A DNA stretch of 64,000 bases from Steroidobacter gossypii (GTDB taxonomy: Bacteria; Pseudomonadota; Gammaproteobacteria; Steroidobacterales; Steroidobacteraceae). This document shows, one piece after another, positions 51,372-59,756 of this stretch (its first letter is position 1; each line of letters opens with the position of its first letter). Location of the stretch: NCBI RefSeq assembly GCF_016801985.1, contig NZ_JAEVLS010000005.1:248001-312000 (forward strand), given 5' to 3'. The position numbers were made by a program, and so were the translations under genes. A model generated the notes under the pieces. It was given only the letters and a program-made list of their open reading frames with translations. It was not told the DNA's origin and searched no databases.

Positions 51372-52289
51372 ATGACTCTCGATGAGACGCTTGAAGATCT
51401 GAACGACCTGTACCTGTTTGCACGCGTCGTGGAAGCGGGCGGCTTCGCGGCGGCGGAGCGGGATACGGGCATTCCCAAATCGCGCCTCAGCCGCAGGATC
51501 GCCGCACTGGAGAAACAGCTCGGCGTGCGATTGATCCACCGATCGGCTCATGTATTCAATGTGACGGACGTCGGCCAGAGCGTGTACAAGCATGCACGCG
51601 CGATGACGGATCAGGCGCAATCAGCGATCGCGGCAGTAGCCGATTCGCTAAACGAGCCCAGCGGACTGGTGCGCGTGAGCTCGTCGATACTCACCGCGGA
51701 GCTGTATCTGGCCGGCTGGCTCGGCGAGTTCATGAGCCGCTATCCCAAAGTCCGCGTGTCGCTGGAGCTGTCGAACCGGTTCGTCGACCTGCTCGCCGAG
51801 CGCATCGATGTCGCGATTCGCTTCTCCAGCGAGCCGTTAGCGTCGGCGGACATCGTAGCGCGGCCCATGGGGATGTCGCGGATGGTGTTGGTGGCCAGCC
51901 CGCGACTGCTGGAGAAACATTCCCCGCCGGCAACGCTTGCCGATCTCTCGAGATTGCCCGCCCTCGGCCAGGGCACGCTCGAGTCGGTGCGACCCTGGTT
52001 GTTCAAAGCCCCGGACGGCGGCGTGGTTTTACATCGCCCCGAGCCGCGCCTGGTCATCGAGAATATCGTCGCGCTTCGCGAGGCCGCGATTCACGGCGCG
52101 GGCGTCATTCAACTGCCTTGGGATGCATGCCAGTCCGCGATCCAGCGCGGTGAGCTGCGTGTCGTGCTGGAACAGTACCGGTCGATCGACACCGGAGTTT
52201 ACTGTTTATATCCGAGCCGGATCGGCATGCCCGCCGCCGCGCGCACGCTGGTCGACTTCCTCGAAGAGCGCTTTCGCTCCATCTTCTGA
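51372..52289 (+). CDS. LysR-family transcriptional regulator
   Basis: A 305-residue LysR protein. Helix-turn-helix at about 8-65 (ARVVEAGGFAAAERDTGIPKSRLSRRIAALEKQLGVRLIHRS) and a periplasmic-binding-like effector domain from about 95. The effector domain pattern LSNRFVDLLAERIDVAIRF is typical of the CrgA/DsdC-like group. AGGA lies nine bases before the ATG at 51372. It is divergent from the DHA2-like exporter and precedes the SDR gene by 105 bases in the same direction; both are likely targets. Confidence 0.93.
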   Translation: MTLDETLEDLNDLYLFARVVEAGGFAAAERDTGIPKSRLSRRIAALEKQLGVRLIHRSAHVFNVTDVGQSVYKHARAMTDQAQSAIAAVADSLNEPSGLVRVSSSILTAELYLAGWLGEFMSRYPKVRVSLELSNRFVDLLAERIDVAIRFSSEPLASADIVARPMGMSRMVLVASPRLLEKHSPPATLADLSRLPALGQGTLESVRPWLFKAPDGGVVLHRPEPRLVIENIVALREAAIHGAGVIQLPWDACQSAIQRGELRVVLEQYRSIDTGVYCLYPSRIGMPAAARTLVDFLEERFRSIF

Positions 52290-52394
52290 GGCTTGCGTTG
52301 CAGCCCTGGAACGCCGCGGTCTCAATCCTGGAGCTACCAGCCCGAGTGTGCCGTGCCTAACTTTGCCCCATCCGAATCACCAAGGGCACAAGGC

Positions 52395-53132
52395 ATGAAA
52401 CTCAGAGGACAAGTCGCAATCGTTACGGGTGGCTCACGGGGCATCGGCGCTGCTGTAGCGCGCAGGCTGGCAAGGGACGGCGCCGCGGTCGCACTTATCT
52501 ATCAATCGAACGTGGAAGCGGCCACTCAGGTCGCTGCCGACATTGGCAGACACGGCGGGCGCGCTGCAACTTTCCAGGCGGATGTCACTGATGAACATGC
52601 GGTGAAGGCGGCAGTGGCGCAGATTGCGGCGGAGTTCGGGCCCGTCAACGTTCTGGCTCATATCGCCGGCGTCTTCGATGCGGCCGGCGTTGGAGAGATC
52701 ACCCGCGATCTGTTCGATCGACAGTTCTTGATCAATACCTGGAGCGTGATCACCACGACTCAGGCTACTCTCGGCCACTTCGCACCGGAGGGCGGCAGCA
52801 TCATCAACGTTTCTACCAGCCTGGTTCACGAGCCGCGCGCCGGGACCGCTGTATATTCGGCGAGCAAAGCCGCACTGGAGACGCTCACTCTCGGTTTTGC
52901 CACTGAGCTCGGCGCTCGGAACATCCGCGTGAACGCGGTAGCTCCCGCCATCACCCGCACCGACATGACTGCTGACATCCCGCAGCCTCATCTGGATCAC
53001 GAGCGCTCATTGACGCCCCTCGGCCGCCTGGCAGAGCCCGACGACATCGCCGACGTGGTTGCCTTTGTAGCGTCGCACGATGCCCGCTGGATCACGGGAC
53101 GCACGCTGCTGACGGATGGCGGTCGTATGTGA
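52395..53132 (+). CDS. Short-chain dehydrogenase/reductase
   Basis: A 245-residue classical SDR. The cofactor motif is TGGSRGIG (residues 11-18), the catalytic Tyr-X-X-X-Lys is YSASK (Tyr154, Lys158), preceded by Ser in NVSTS (about 141-145). The end LTDGGRM is typical of the FabG-like group. NAD(P)H-dependent reduction or oxidation of a ketone or alcohol is expected; the Arg near the glycine motif favours NADPH. It follows the LysR gene and is closed by a strong hairpin. Confidence 0.94.
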   Translation: MKLRGQVAIVTGGSRGIGAAVARRLARDGAAVALIYQSNVEAATQVAADIGRHGGRAATFQADVTDEHAVKAAVAQIAAEFGPVNVLAHIAGVFDAAGVGEITRDLFDRQFLINTWSVITTTQATLGHFAPEGGSIINVSTSLVHEPRAGTAVYSASKAALETLTLGFATELGARNIRVNAVAPAITRTDMTADIPQPHLDHERSLTPLGRLAEPDDIADVVAFVASHDARWITGRTLLTDGGRM

Positions 53133-53149
53133 CCTCGGTCACGAGGCGA

Positions 53150-53175
53150 GCCATCCGATCAATACATCGGATGGC
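53150..53175 (+). terminator. Hairpin terminator after the SDR gene
   Basis: GCCATCCGAT / ATCGGATGGC, a perfect 10-bp stem with loop CAATAC, lies 17 bases after the SDR stop and is followed by CTCCTTCCT. Confidence 0.7.
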
Positions 53176-53234
53176 CTCCTTCCTATATGCTCGGGACTGC
53201 TCGAAGAGCCCACCTTGGATGACAGGTCCCGCGC

Positions 53235-54263
53235 ATGAAGTTTCTGGCCAACATGTTCGGTAAGAAGGCAGGTGCGCCGGCTGTTCGCCAAACAGAACCC
53301 GCGCCGCTGGAGATCCTCTGCGAGGGAGCAAGCCAGCCTTTCGCGTTTCAGGAGCACTTGTACTCGCACGAGGAGCTGCCGATTCTCGACTGGCAAGCGG
53401 CGGTGGACTGGTCAGCGCGGGCCTCTAACCCGGCGAGTGCGCTCATCGATTGCAAGCGCGGCTGGCTGCTTCATCTGCGTGACGCGCTTGGCCAGGGCTA
53501 TGACTTACGAGAATCCGCACACGCGGCCGTGCTCTCGACCGGCGATGAGCGCTATGCCGCTGCAATGCTGGATTTCATCGAGCGCACGCGACGCCGTATC
53601 GCGGTCACGCTCGAAGGGGTGGCGACGTTCCGCGATGACGATCGCGAGATCCTGATCATCTTCGACGATCCAGACAGTTATTATCGGTACGTGTCGCACG
53701 CCTATCCGGAAGACGGCGAGTTCGCGTTCAGCAGCGGCATGTTCCTGCACGCCGGGTGCCCGCACTTCGTCACCATGCGAGACGAGCATCACACCGTCGA
53801 ACGCGTCATCACACACGAGATGACACACGCGAGCGTGGCGCATCTGCGCATCCCGCTATGGTTGAACGAAGGATTGGCCGTCAATGCCGAGGACCGGCTC
53901 ATGGGCAAGCAGCCCAAGCTGTTCGACCCGCCGGACATGAGACGCAAACACCTCGCCTTCTGGAGCCGGGACACCATTCAGGAATTCTGGTCCGGCCACT
54001 CGTTCGGCCGTCCCGACGATGGTTGCATGCTCTCATACGATCTCGCGCAGATCCTGGTGGAAATCCTCGCCGGTCACTGGCCTCAGTTTCGCGCGTTTGC
54101 CACCGCGGCCAGCTACCAAGACGGCGGCGCATCGGCGGCAAGTGAACACATGGGAATCGACCTTGGCGAATCGCTCGCCGCGATCTTCGAACAAGCGAGC
54201 GCGGACGGTTGGCGTCCCGACCCGGAGAAATGGCGCGGAGACGTCGCACACACGCCGGAGTAG
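53235..54263 (+). CDS. Putative zinc metallopeptidase
   Basis: A 342-residue protein without a signal peptide. Zinc site VITHEMTHASVAH (HExxH near residue 195) is followed by WLNEGLAVNAED, where the Glu, 23 residues after the first His, could be the third ligand as in gluzincins. The first 120 residues are charged and of unknown fold. It resembles DUF1570/M1-like proteins of unknown function. The next gene on the plus strand starts 74 bases after its stop. Confidence 0.78.
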   Translation: MKFLANMFGKKAGAPAVRQTEPAPLEILCEGASQPFAFQEHLYSHEELPILDWQAAVDWSARASNPASALIDCKRGWLLHLRDALGQGYDLRESAHAAVLSTGDERYAAAMLDFIERTRRRIAVTLEGVATFRDDDREILIIFDDPDSYYRYVSHAYPEDGEFAFSSGMFLHAGCPHFVTMRDEHHTVERVITHEMTHASVAHLRIPLWLNEGLAVNAEDRLMGKQPKLFDPPDMRRKHLAFWSRDTIQEFWSGHSFGRPDDGCMLSYDLAQILVEILAGHWPQFRAFATAASYQDGGASAASEHMGIDLGESLAAIFEQASADGWRPDPEKWRGDVAHTPE

Positions 54264-54337
54264 TGGCTCACAGTTTTACCAGACCAGGGCCGGATCAGGC
54301 GCCATCTTAAGTATCATTCCCGGCACCAGCCACGGGA

Positions 54338-55750
54338 ATGGATGCTTGCACGATGGTTGTATGGAAACGGATCCTCAAAGGGATCGCATGGTCTTTGGGT
54401 GGCGCGCTGGCGCTGACGATTCTCGGAGTTCTCGGTTTACTGGCGATCAACTGGAGTGACCGACCACCCTCCGCAGCGGCGGAGCGTTTGGCGGCAGCGT
54501 TTCGCGATCGACCGCCGCTCTCCGATTCCGACAATGCGTATGTTTATGCAATGGGACTCGTGGTGGCGCCGGACGGCGATCCGCGCGCAGCCGGCATCCG
54601 TCGCATCGAATGGTCGCGCTCATTGCCAGGAGACCTGAACGATTCCGCGAGTCCCGATCCCGTTGCTGTATACGACGAGTACCGCTCGTCGCGCTCGGCC
54701 GAGGTCCAGAGAATCGTCAAGGCTTGCAGGCGGCTCACTCCAGAGTGCGCCGGCGCATTGGAGAACGGCGAAGGCACGCTCCGCGCTTGGCTCGCTTCCG
54801 AACAATGGCTGGTCGAACGATATCGCACCCTGTTGCGTCACCCCGGCTGGCGCGAAGATGTGCCGCTCGATATACGAGCGCCGTTCGCGGCATACAGTCC
54901 CATGTTGGAAGGCCAGCGATTGCAACTGGCACAGGCTTATCTGCTGGCGAGCGAAAATGACGTTGCCGGGGTAAGGCAACTGCTCGCCGACGATGCGCGC
55001 TTCTGGCGTGGAGTGCTGATTTCGGCCGACCTGCTCATCACCAAGATGATGGCGACGGCAGCGCTGACTCATACGTTTGCAATGGGAAATCTGATCCTGC
55101 GGCGCCTGCCGGCCGAGTCGCAACTGAGCGCGATGCCGGCAGAGTGGATCGAGCCATTCAGCGTTGCCGAGTTGTCATTGTTCCGATGTCTGACCGGCGA
55201 GTGGATTTTCAATCAGGAACTCGTCAAACAACCCATGGCGCCGAACTCGTTCAGCGATTCCGCGTGGGAGCGCCTCTCGATCGGGACGGTGCAATACGCC
55301 ACCAGCGTTCTGTTTCAGCCGCAGGATCTCGCCAATCGATATGCCGAAGTATTGATCAAGGCCACCGAGGCGCTCGATGTGCCCATCGAACAACTGCCCG
55401 CCGGCCTCGAGCGAGCCAGGGCGATGTTTCAGGAGCCCAGCGCCGAGCGCAGCTGGCTGGCGAGTCCGTACAACCCAGTGGGAACCACCCTGCTCGGGAT
55501 CATGACTGCAGGCTATGGGTCATATCCCGTCCGGATCACGGATCTGGAAGGCGTCCGGCGCGCGGCCGTGCTGACGGCACAATTGCGAGCCCAGAAGATA
55601 AACGAGCACGCCATGGCCGCGGAGCTTGCGGAAAGTGACATTCGAACGCCGTACAGCGGGGCGCCGTTCATCTGGAATGCGAAAGAACGTGCCGTGCAAT
55701 TCATCGGCCTGGTGCCGGGCGAGCGCGGCCAGCACACGTTCAGGTATTGA
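54338..55750 (+). CDS. Membrane-anchored protein of unknown function (470 residues)
   Basis: A 470-residue protein with a single N-terminal membrane helix (about 15-38: IAWSLGGALALTILGVLGLLAI) and a long extracytoplasmic, mostly helical domain. Segments such as DNAYVYAMGLVVAPDGDPRAAG and YSGAPFIWNAKERAVQFIGL at the end look conserved, but I know no family for it. The start could be ATG 54338 or ATG 54353 (MVVWKRILKG). It follows the metallopeptidase gene at 74 bases. A strong hairpin follows its stop. Confidence 0.75.
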   Translation: MDACTMVVWKRILKGIAWSLGGALALTILGVLGLLAINWSDRPPSAAAERLAAAFRDRPPLSDSDNAYVYAMGLVVAPDGDPRAAGIRRIEWSRSLPGDLNDSASPDPVAVYDEYRSSRSAEVQRIVKACRRLTPECAGALENGEGTLRAWLASEQWLVERYRTLLRHPGWREDVPLDIRAPFAAYSPMLEGQRLQLAQAYLLASENDVAGVRQLLADDARFWRGVLISADLLITKMMATAALTHTFAMGNLILRRLPAESQLSAMPAEWIEPFSVAELSLFRCLTGEWIFNQELVKQPMAPNSFSDSAWERLSIGTVQYATSVLFQPQDLANRYAEVLIKATEALDVPIEQLPAGLERARAMFQEPSAERSWLASPYNPVGTTLLGIMTAGYGSYPVRITDLEGVRRAAVLTAQLRAQKINEHAMAAELAESDIRTPYSGAPFIWNAKERAVQFIGLVPGERGQHTFRY

Positions 55751-55764
55751 ATATGAACAGCGCA

Positions 55765-55787
55765 GGCGGGCGCTCGATGCGCCCGCC
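55765..55787 (+). terminator. Hairpin after the 470-residue protein gene
   Basis: GGCGGGCGC / GCGCCCGCC, a perfect 9-bp stem with loop TCGAT, lies 14 bases past the stop. There is no T-run. Confidence 0.5.
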
Positions 55788-55927
55788 CGCGGCTGAGAAC
55801 TGCGTCAAGCTTCGTGGGTCCGGCCCGTTCAGCCGGCATCCAATCCTCCCCTCCGAACCGAATTCAGATTCATCCGCGGCGTTCGTTCAGTTAAGCCGCG
55901 GCGGACAGCCCATACAAGGGGAGGCTT

Positions 55928-57361
55928 ATGTCCTTAGCAGCGATACTCGAGATCACGCCCTGGCCCACGCTTTCGGTGTTGATCCTGTTTGCTCTTGCGG
56001 TGATCGTGTTGTTCCTGGCTCGCCACACCGCTCATCAGGCGATTCGAACCGCCACGAGCGCGATTGCGCGCGGGCTGCGGCTGGGCTCGCATTCAGTGAC
56101 TCATCTGGAGGCTCGACTCGCTGCGCGGAACCGTGACGTGCTCCTGGCCGCGGGTCGCGAAGCAAAGGAACGGATCATCGAGCGCGAGTTCGAGCGAGTC
56201 AGCGAAAGCGTTCGCAAGGACCTGACCAACTATCCGACCTTGCATCGTGCGCTCAGCGAATCGATCCGCCGCATCGAGGAAGATCATCAGAACGCGGTGG
56301 ACGTGCCGCCCGAGGCGCCGGGTTGGGTTCGCGCCGTGGATGCAGTGGCGCAGATGGAAGCTCGCAACGGCGCAGCCAACATTCTGGCCGACATCCACAA
56401 GTCGCTGGTCAAAGCTCACAAAGAAGCCATGGACGCTTATCGGGACGCCAGCGCCGAGCGGCACACGCTGCTGCGCCGGATGATGCCGGAATGGCGTGTG
56501 ATCAAAGAGACGCTGGACCGAGTGCAGAACTCGGTCGAAAGCCTGCTCACCCGCTCGGTCGCCATCGATCGGCACATGCAGGAATATCAGGACATCGTGC
56601 GCGGCCACGACCGGGCCGTGTCGACGCTGTCTTCCTCCTCGGTGGTGCAGTTCTTTGTCTCTGGCCTGGTGTTGCTGATTGCGATCGGCGGCGCGGCCAT
56701 CAACTTTTCGCTGATCGCGCGACCGATGTCGGAGATGGTCGGCGGCACCAGTTACATCGGCTCGTTCCGTACCGCCGATATCGCGGCGCTGGTCATCATC
56801 ATGGTCGAAATCTCCATGGGCCTGTTCCTGATGGAGTCGTTGCGCATCACTCGTTTGTTTCCCGTCATCGCCGCGCTGCCCGACAAGATGCGCGTGCGAA
56901 TGATCTGGATCACCTTCAGCCTGCTCGCGCTGCTCGCGAGCGTCGAAGCCGGCCTTGCATACATGCGCGAGGTGTTGCTGCAGGACGAACTGGCGACCGG
57001 CGCTCTACTGCGTGGTGAAGACAGCGGTGGATTGCAGAACGAATTCCTGTGGATCACGACAGCCGCGCAGATGGGCATGGGCTTCATCCTGCCGTTCGCG
57101 CTGACATTCGTCGCGATTCCGTTTGAAACGTTCGTTCACTCCTCGCGCACGGTGCTGGGCATTTGCGGCATCGCTGTGCTGCGCGCCGTCGCGCTGCTGC
57201 TCCGAGTGCTCAGCAACTCGTTCCATCATATCGGCAAGCTGCTGGAGCGACTCTACGATCTGCCGCTGTTCATCCCGCTGTGGCTCGAAGCGCGAGCCGC
57301 GGCAGCGGCGAACGCCGACCGCGCCCGCGAAGTTGGGACGGTGCAGGAGGCCCAGATATGA
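55928..57361 (+). CDS. Membrane protein with coiled-coil domain, unknown function
   Basis: A 477-residue protein. One membrane helix lies near the N-terminus (about 13-32), followed by a charged, helical region (about 60-230) with heptad-like patterns (RIIEREFERVSESVRKDL). Four more helices appear at about 240-265, 285-310, 330-350 and 375-400. It resembles no family I know. AGGGGAGG lies six bases before the ATG. The stop overlaps the start of a von Willebrand A-like lipoprotein gene (ATGA), so the two are translationally coupled; a SleB hydrolase gene follows. A structure that reports on the cell wall or envelope is a reasonable but unproven guess. Confidence 0.82.
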   Translation: MSLAAILEITPWPTLSVLILFALAVIVLFLARHTAHQAIRTATSAIARGLRLGSHSVTHLEARLAARNRDVLLAAGREAKERIIEREFERVSESVRKDLTNYPTLHRALSESIRRIEEDHQNAVDVPPEAPGWVRAVDAVAQMEARNGAANILADIHKSLVKAHKEAMDAYRDASAERHTLLRRMMPEWRVIKETLDRVQNSVESLLTRSVAIDRHMQEYQDIVRGHDRAVSTLSSSSVVQFFVSGLVLLIAIGGAAINFSLIARPMSEMVGGTSYIGSFRTADIAALVIIMVEISMGLFLMESLRITRLFPVIAALPDKMRVRMIWITFSLLALLASVEAGLAYMREVLLQDELATGALLRGEDSGGLQNEFLWITTAAQMGMGFILPFALTFVAIPFETFVHSSRTVLGICGIAVLRAVALLLRVLSNSFHHIGKLLERLYDLPLFIPLWLEARAAAAANADRAREVGTVQEAQI

Positions 57362-58005
57362 AAGCAATGAAGGCGCTCATTCTGACGATCGCTGCGGTGG
57401 TGCTCGGCGGCTGCTCACCCAGCGCGCCTCGCAACACCGGCGTCTATCTGCTGCTCGACACGTCGGGTACCTACAGCGAGGAGCTGAAAAAAGCTCAGGG
57501 CATTATTCTGTACACGCTGTCGAAGCTGCAGCCGACCGACTCTTTCGCGGTTGCCCGCATCGACACCGGCAGCTTCAGCGAGAAAGACATCATCGCCAAG
57601 GCCACGTTCGACGATCGACCGAGCGCCGCCAACACCCAGAAGCGTGCGTTCGCCGAGGCGATCAAATCCTTCGTCGACACCTCGCAGCCGGCAACCCACA
57701 CCGACATCACCGGCGGCGTGTTGCAGGCCATCGAGTTTCTGAACGAAAAAGGCTCGGGCCGCAAGGCGATCCTGATCTTCTCGGATCTGCAGGAGGACCT
57801 CGCCAAGGGCTATGTGCGCGACAACGTGCCGCTCGATCTGAAAGGCTTCGAGGTCGTCGCGCTGAACGTGAGCAAGCTGCGCTCGGATAACTACGATCCG
57901 CGCGAGTATCTGGCGCGAGTCGAAGCGTGGCGCGAGCGTGTCGAAAAGAACGGCGGCCGCTGGCGGATGATCAACGATCTGGAACGTCTGGACGGATTGT
58001 TGTGA
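57358..58005 (+). CDS. von Willebrand factor A-like lipoprotein
   Basis: A 215-residue protein with leader MKAMKALILTIAAVVLGGC, lipobox LGGC (Cys19). The mature part has a vWA-like fold: GVYLLLDTSGTYSEEL carries the start of the MIDAS motif (DTSGT, compared with DxSxS), then a Thr in THTDITGGVLQAIEFL and Asp in LIFSDLQEDLAKG. The metal site is close to complete. The start overlaps the upstream membrane protein gene by four bases. The product would bind a divalent metal and a partner protein outside the inner membrane. The next gene encodes a SleB-type hydrolase. Confidence 0.85.
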   Translation: MKAMKALILTIAAVVLGGCSPSAPRNTGVYLLLDTSGTYSEELKKAQGIILYTLSKLQPTDSFAVARIDTGSFSEKDIIAKATFDDRPSAANTQKRAFAEAIKSFVDTSQPATHTDITGGVLQAIEFLNEKGSGRKAILIFSDLQEDLAKGYVRDNVPLDLKGFEVVALNVSKLRSDNYDPREYLARVEAWRERVEKNGGRWRMINDLERLDGLL

Positions 58006-58058
58006 CCGCACGATTCCACTCACACATGGAGCGTGGTCGCGACGGCTGAAGCAGCATC

Positions 58059-58661
58059 ATGTTCCGATCCGTGCTCTATGAAGTACGCGCCTGGGCCGTA
58101 CTCCGGCGGCGCCGGCTGGCCTTGTCCTGGCAGCTCAAAGAAAAAGGCGACCTGGCATTCTTTGCGCTGCTCGGCGTGCCGTTCCTGGTCGTGGGCCTTT
58201 TCGTCTATTTCGCCTACGCCGCGCGCTCGACCATCGATGGCTCGCGCATCGATGCCGCTCGCGTGCGCGCCCGCGAGATACGATGCCTGGCCGAGAACAT
58301 CTATCATGAGGCGCGCGGCGAGTCGTTGCGGGGCCAGTATGCGGTCGCAGAAGTCACCATGAATCGTCTGGCTTCGCCGCACTTCCCCGATACGGTTTGC
58401 GACGTCGTCCACGACACCCGCTGGGACTCCGCACGTCAACGGCTGGTCGCCCACTTTTCATGGACGCCTTTCAAGCTGCGCCTCGAGTCGGGCAGCAAGG
58501 AATGGAAACAGGCGATGGATATTGCGACCCTCGTCTACGACGGCCGCAACACACCTCTCGTCGATGGCGCCTTGTTTTATCACGCCACCTACGTCACTCC
58601 CTACTGGGCCAGATCGAAGCGCGAGGTCGCCCGGATCGGCAATCACATTTTCTATCGCTGA
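58059..58661 (+). CDS. SleB-type cell-wall hydrolase
   Basis: A 200-residue protein with one membrane helix (about 33-55) and a C-terminal Hydrolase_2 (SleB) domain. Domain signs are CLAENIYHEARGESLRGQYAVAEVTMNRLAS (Glu in the HEARGE motif is catalytic), CDVVHD and GALFYHATYVTPYWA near the end. It probably cleaves peptidoglycan on the periplasmic face. It lies 54 bases after the vWA-like gene and closes the three-gene set. The cytoplasmic N-terminus of about 30 residues is basic. Confidence 0.9.
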   Translation: MFRSVLYEVRAWAVLRRRRLALSWQLKEKGDLAFFALLGVPFLVVGLFVYFAYAARSTIDGSRIDAARVRAREIRCLAENIYHEARGESLRGQYAVAEVTMNRLASPHFPDTVCDVVHDTRWDSARQRLVAHFSWTPFKLRLESGSKEWKQAMDIATLVYDGRNTPLVDGALFYHATYVTPYWARSKREVARIGNHIFYR

Positions 58662-58685
58662 TCCGGGCGTGGGTCGAGCACGCGC

Positions 58686-59660
58686 TCAGGCGATCCCCCA
58701 GAGCGCCCGCAGTTCCTCCGCGATCAGCTCTGGATATTCCTCTGGAAAAAACAGCTTCGCCCCGGGCACGCGACGAACGCCCTGCGAATTCGGGAGCACC
58801 CGATCCAGATAGCCCGGGCTTTCTGCAGAGAAAATGTCGTCGCCGGTGCCCCACACGATTCGAGTGGGCGTCTTGCAACGACGCAACGCCGATTCGATGC
58901 CTGCCAGCGGATTGGGATCGAGAGCGGCGGCGTAGGCGTGCAATTGCGCCTTGCGCTCGGGCGAGCTAACGAGTGGCGCGAGATAGTAGTCGATCGTGTC
59001 GTCGCTCAAGCGCTCTGGGAATGTATAGGTCATGCCACCCAGCCCCTGGGCCGAGCGCGCGAGCGCTTTGTCCGCAACCCAAGGCGCGATCCATTCGTCG
59101 GCGAACTTGCCGGCCCGTGCGAGCTCGATCACGGGCTTGAGCGCTGGCGGTGGGCTGTCCGGTTCGACGTCGCAGTTGGTCAGGAGCAATGTTTTGACTC
59201 GCTTAGGATACTTCAGCATGAACAGCTGAGCGACGGCGCCGCCACTGTCGTTGGCGACGAGATCCGCTTGTTGAATCGACAGCGCATCGAGCAGCGTGGC
59301 CAGCAATTCGACCTGCGCGGCCGGCGCGCAACTCTGCCCGTTGGCATTCTCCGTGTAGCCGAGCCCCAGAAAATCGGGAGCCAGGCAGCGCCGATGCATC
59401 GAGAGCCGATCGATGGCCCCGCGCCATTGGAAGCTGTTCAAAGGAAACCCGTGCAGGAACAGCGCGGCCGGACCGGCACCCCGATCCATGTATGCGATGC
59501 GTCCCATCGGCGTTCGGGCGAAGCGTCGCTGTTGTTGGTAGGCCTTTGCGTCCAGCAGCTGCAGTCCTGCCTCCGGAGCGCTAAATGCGGGACTCGCGCG
59601 CCCGGCCAGTGTTCCAGTCATTGCGCCCGCAGCCATGGTCATGAAGTCTCGTCGTCGCAT
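58686..59660 (-). CDS. Tat-exported alpha/beta hydrolase
   Basis: A 324-residue protein with a twin-arginine leader (RRRDFMTMAAGAM). The hydrolase core has the oxyanion strand LFLHGFPLNSFQWRGAI, nucleophile elbow VANDSGGAVAQ (Ser near residue 138) and acid WGTGDDIFS (about 265-273). The usual catalytic His position (GxGHF...PEE) reads GAKLFFPEEYPE, so Leu or Phe stands there. Haloalkane dehalogenase- or epoxide hydrolase-like overall; activity is uncertain. It is divergent from the XRE regulator gene with a 17-bp palindrome between them. Confidence 0.88.
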   Translation of the reverse strand: MRRRDFMTMAAGAMTGTLAGRASPAFSAPEAGLQLLDAKAYQQQRRFARTPMGRIAYMDRGAGPAALFLHGFPLNSFQWRGAIDRLSMHRRCLAPDFLGLGYTENANGQSCAPAAQVELLATLLDALSIQQADLVANDSGGAVAQLFMLKYPKRVKTLLLTNCDVEPDSPPPALKPVIELARAGKFADEWIAPWVADKALARSAQGLGGMTYTFPERLSDDTIDYYLAPLVSSPERKAQLHAYAAALDPNPLAGIESALRRCKTPTRIVWGTGDDIFSAESPGYLDRVLPNSQGVRRVPGAKLFFPEEYPELIAEELRALWGIA

Positions 59661-59721
59661 GCTCGTCTCCCGATGGGTCGTTGATGGCGCTCAAGGTGCC
59701 TCGCACCTCCTCATGGAGACA

Positions 59722-59738
59722 ATGACCTCGGAGGTCAT
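59722..59738. promoter_or_regulatory. 17-bp palindromic operator candidate
   Basis: ATGACCTC-G-GAGGTCAT, perfect apart from the single centre base, lies between the divergent alpha/beta hydrolase (start 59660) and XRE regulator (start near 59757) genes. A natural binding site for that regulator. Confidence 0.6.
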
Positions 59739-59756
59739 GGAAAACGGAAGAGCAGC

